Shown here piece after piece: positions 27,065 through 27,378 of a stretch of DNA of 27,378 nucleotides (positions within the stretch are counted from its first letter, which is position 1; the number at the start of each line of letters is the position of its first letter). The DNA comes from Deltaproteobacteria bacterium (GTDB lineage: Bacteria > Myxococcota > Myxococcia > Myxococcales > 40CM-4-68-19). The stretch covers positions 1-27,378 of the forward strand of contig JAFEBC010000146.1 in assembly GCA_018266095.1 (NCBI GenBank), given 5' to 3'. The position numbers and the translations under genes are program-made. A model generated the notes under the pieces. It made no database searches and was not told the DNA's origin. It saw only the letters and a program-made list of their open reading frames with translations.

Positions 27065-27378
27065 ATGACACCAGACACCGAGGCTCCGGTCTCGGAGCCA
27101 CCCGAGGTCGTGCCGCCCCTCAGCGGCGACGCCGGGCTGCTGCACGACGACAACGCCTGGCGGCGGCTGCGCGCCGGCCGCGAGTGGATGACCATCCTCG
27201 ACGCGCTGGAGGAGTCGGTCATCCTCGAGCGCGAGGACGGCTCGGTAGCCCGCTGCAACAAGGCCGCTGCGCAGACCTTCCGCTTCGATCTGCACACGGT
27301 GGAGGGCCGGCGGCTGACGGAGCTGCTGGGCGAGGAGGTGCCCTTCTCGGCGCTTCGCGAGCCGGGCGCGGTGGTCCA
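27065..27378 (+). CDS. PAS-domain-containing protein, probable signalling protein (3' truncated)
   Basis: The frame is open from ATG 27065 to the window edge, about 104 codons. An in-frame ATG at 27023 and GTG at 27032 are alternatives; GGAAGGGA just upstream of 27065 favours that start. After an acidic, Pro-rich lead (MTPDTEAPVSEPPEVVPPL) the residues EWMTILDALEESVILEREDG, followed by SVARCNKAAAQTF, are the opening of a PAS domain. PAS domains of this type usually precede a histidine kinase or GGDEF output, but the output lies beyond the window and cannot be named. Confidence 0.75.
   Translation, partial: MTPDTEAPVSEPPEVVPPLSGDAGLLHDDNAWRRLRAGREWMTILDALEESVILEREDGSVARCNKAAAQTFRFDLHTVEGRRLTELLGEEVPFSALREPGAVV

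Overview
The window comes from a very GC-rich bacterium, most likely a member of Myxococcota (the former Deltaproteobacteria). The basis is the combination of eukaryote-like Ser/Thr kinases with TPR tails, an FHA-domain sigma-54 activator, a PP2C phosphatase, a sigma factor resembling a Myxococcales-restricted family, hybrid histidine kinases, and third-position-GC coding that gives long antisense shadow frames. I see no rRNA, tRNA, CRISPR array, IS element or transposase. No gene-free stretch exceeds 300 bases.

Left part (1-6856). A 5'-truncated membrane Ser/Thr kinase with a TPR tail converges on an FHA-AAA+-HTH sigma-54 activator (minus strand, start 3269). Divergent from the activator is a two-gene operon. 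It encodes a 245-aa protein with beta-sandwich repeats and an 882-aa protein that looks like a multidomain cell-wall hydrolase: a Cys/His peptidase-like N-terminus, two peptidoglycan-binding repeats and a GH75-like C-terminus. Neither has a signal peptide. The 204-bp gap between activator and operon holds a good -24 sigma-54 element about 100 bp downstream of a cluster of inverted GAGACA/TGTCTC half-sites. This is the best candidate here for an undescribed system: kinase, phospho-reading activator, sigma-54 promoter, wall-active protein.

Middle part (6863-14598, all minus strand). In transcription order: a Myxococcales-type sigma factor, recN, a Uma2-family nuclease-like gene, a PP2C phosphatase, a membrane-anchored M23 peptidase, and a MASE1-PAS hybrid histidine kinase. 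Facing the sigma factor, 78 bp away, is a second Ser/Thr kinase (14677-17481). It starts with an HxxxCxxC zinc-finger anti-sigma-like segment and ends with TPRs, which suggests a kinase/anti-sigma pair. A PilZ-domain protein follows it.

Right part (18074-27378). NAD kinase (minus strand) is divergent from rarA, whose conserved C-terminal tail is cut off by an in-frame TAA. Next come a UvrD/PcrA helicase with an 11-unit Asn-Ala hexanucleotide repeat inside it, a PAS hybrid histidine kinase (minus strand), the rplM-rpsI ribosomal operon behind a promoter with a perfect -35, a short-chain dehydrogenase, and the start of a PAS-containing protein that runs off the window. Intergenic curiosities are an imperfect palindrome with CACCGCAGAG ends (1748-1834), a 17-bp inverted repeat flanking about 120 bp (22948-23103) and an AT-rich near-palindrome (26954-26982).
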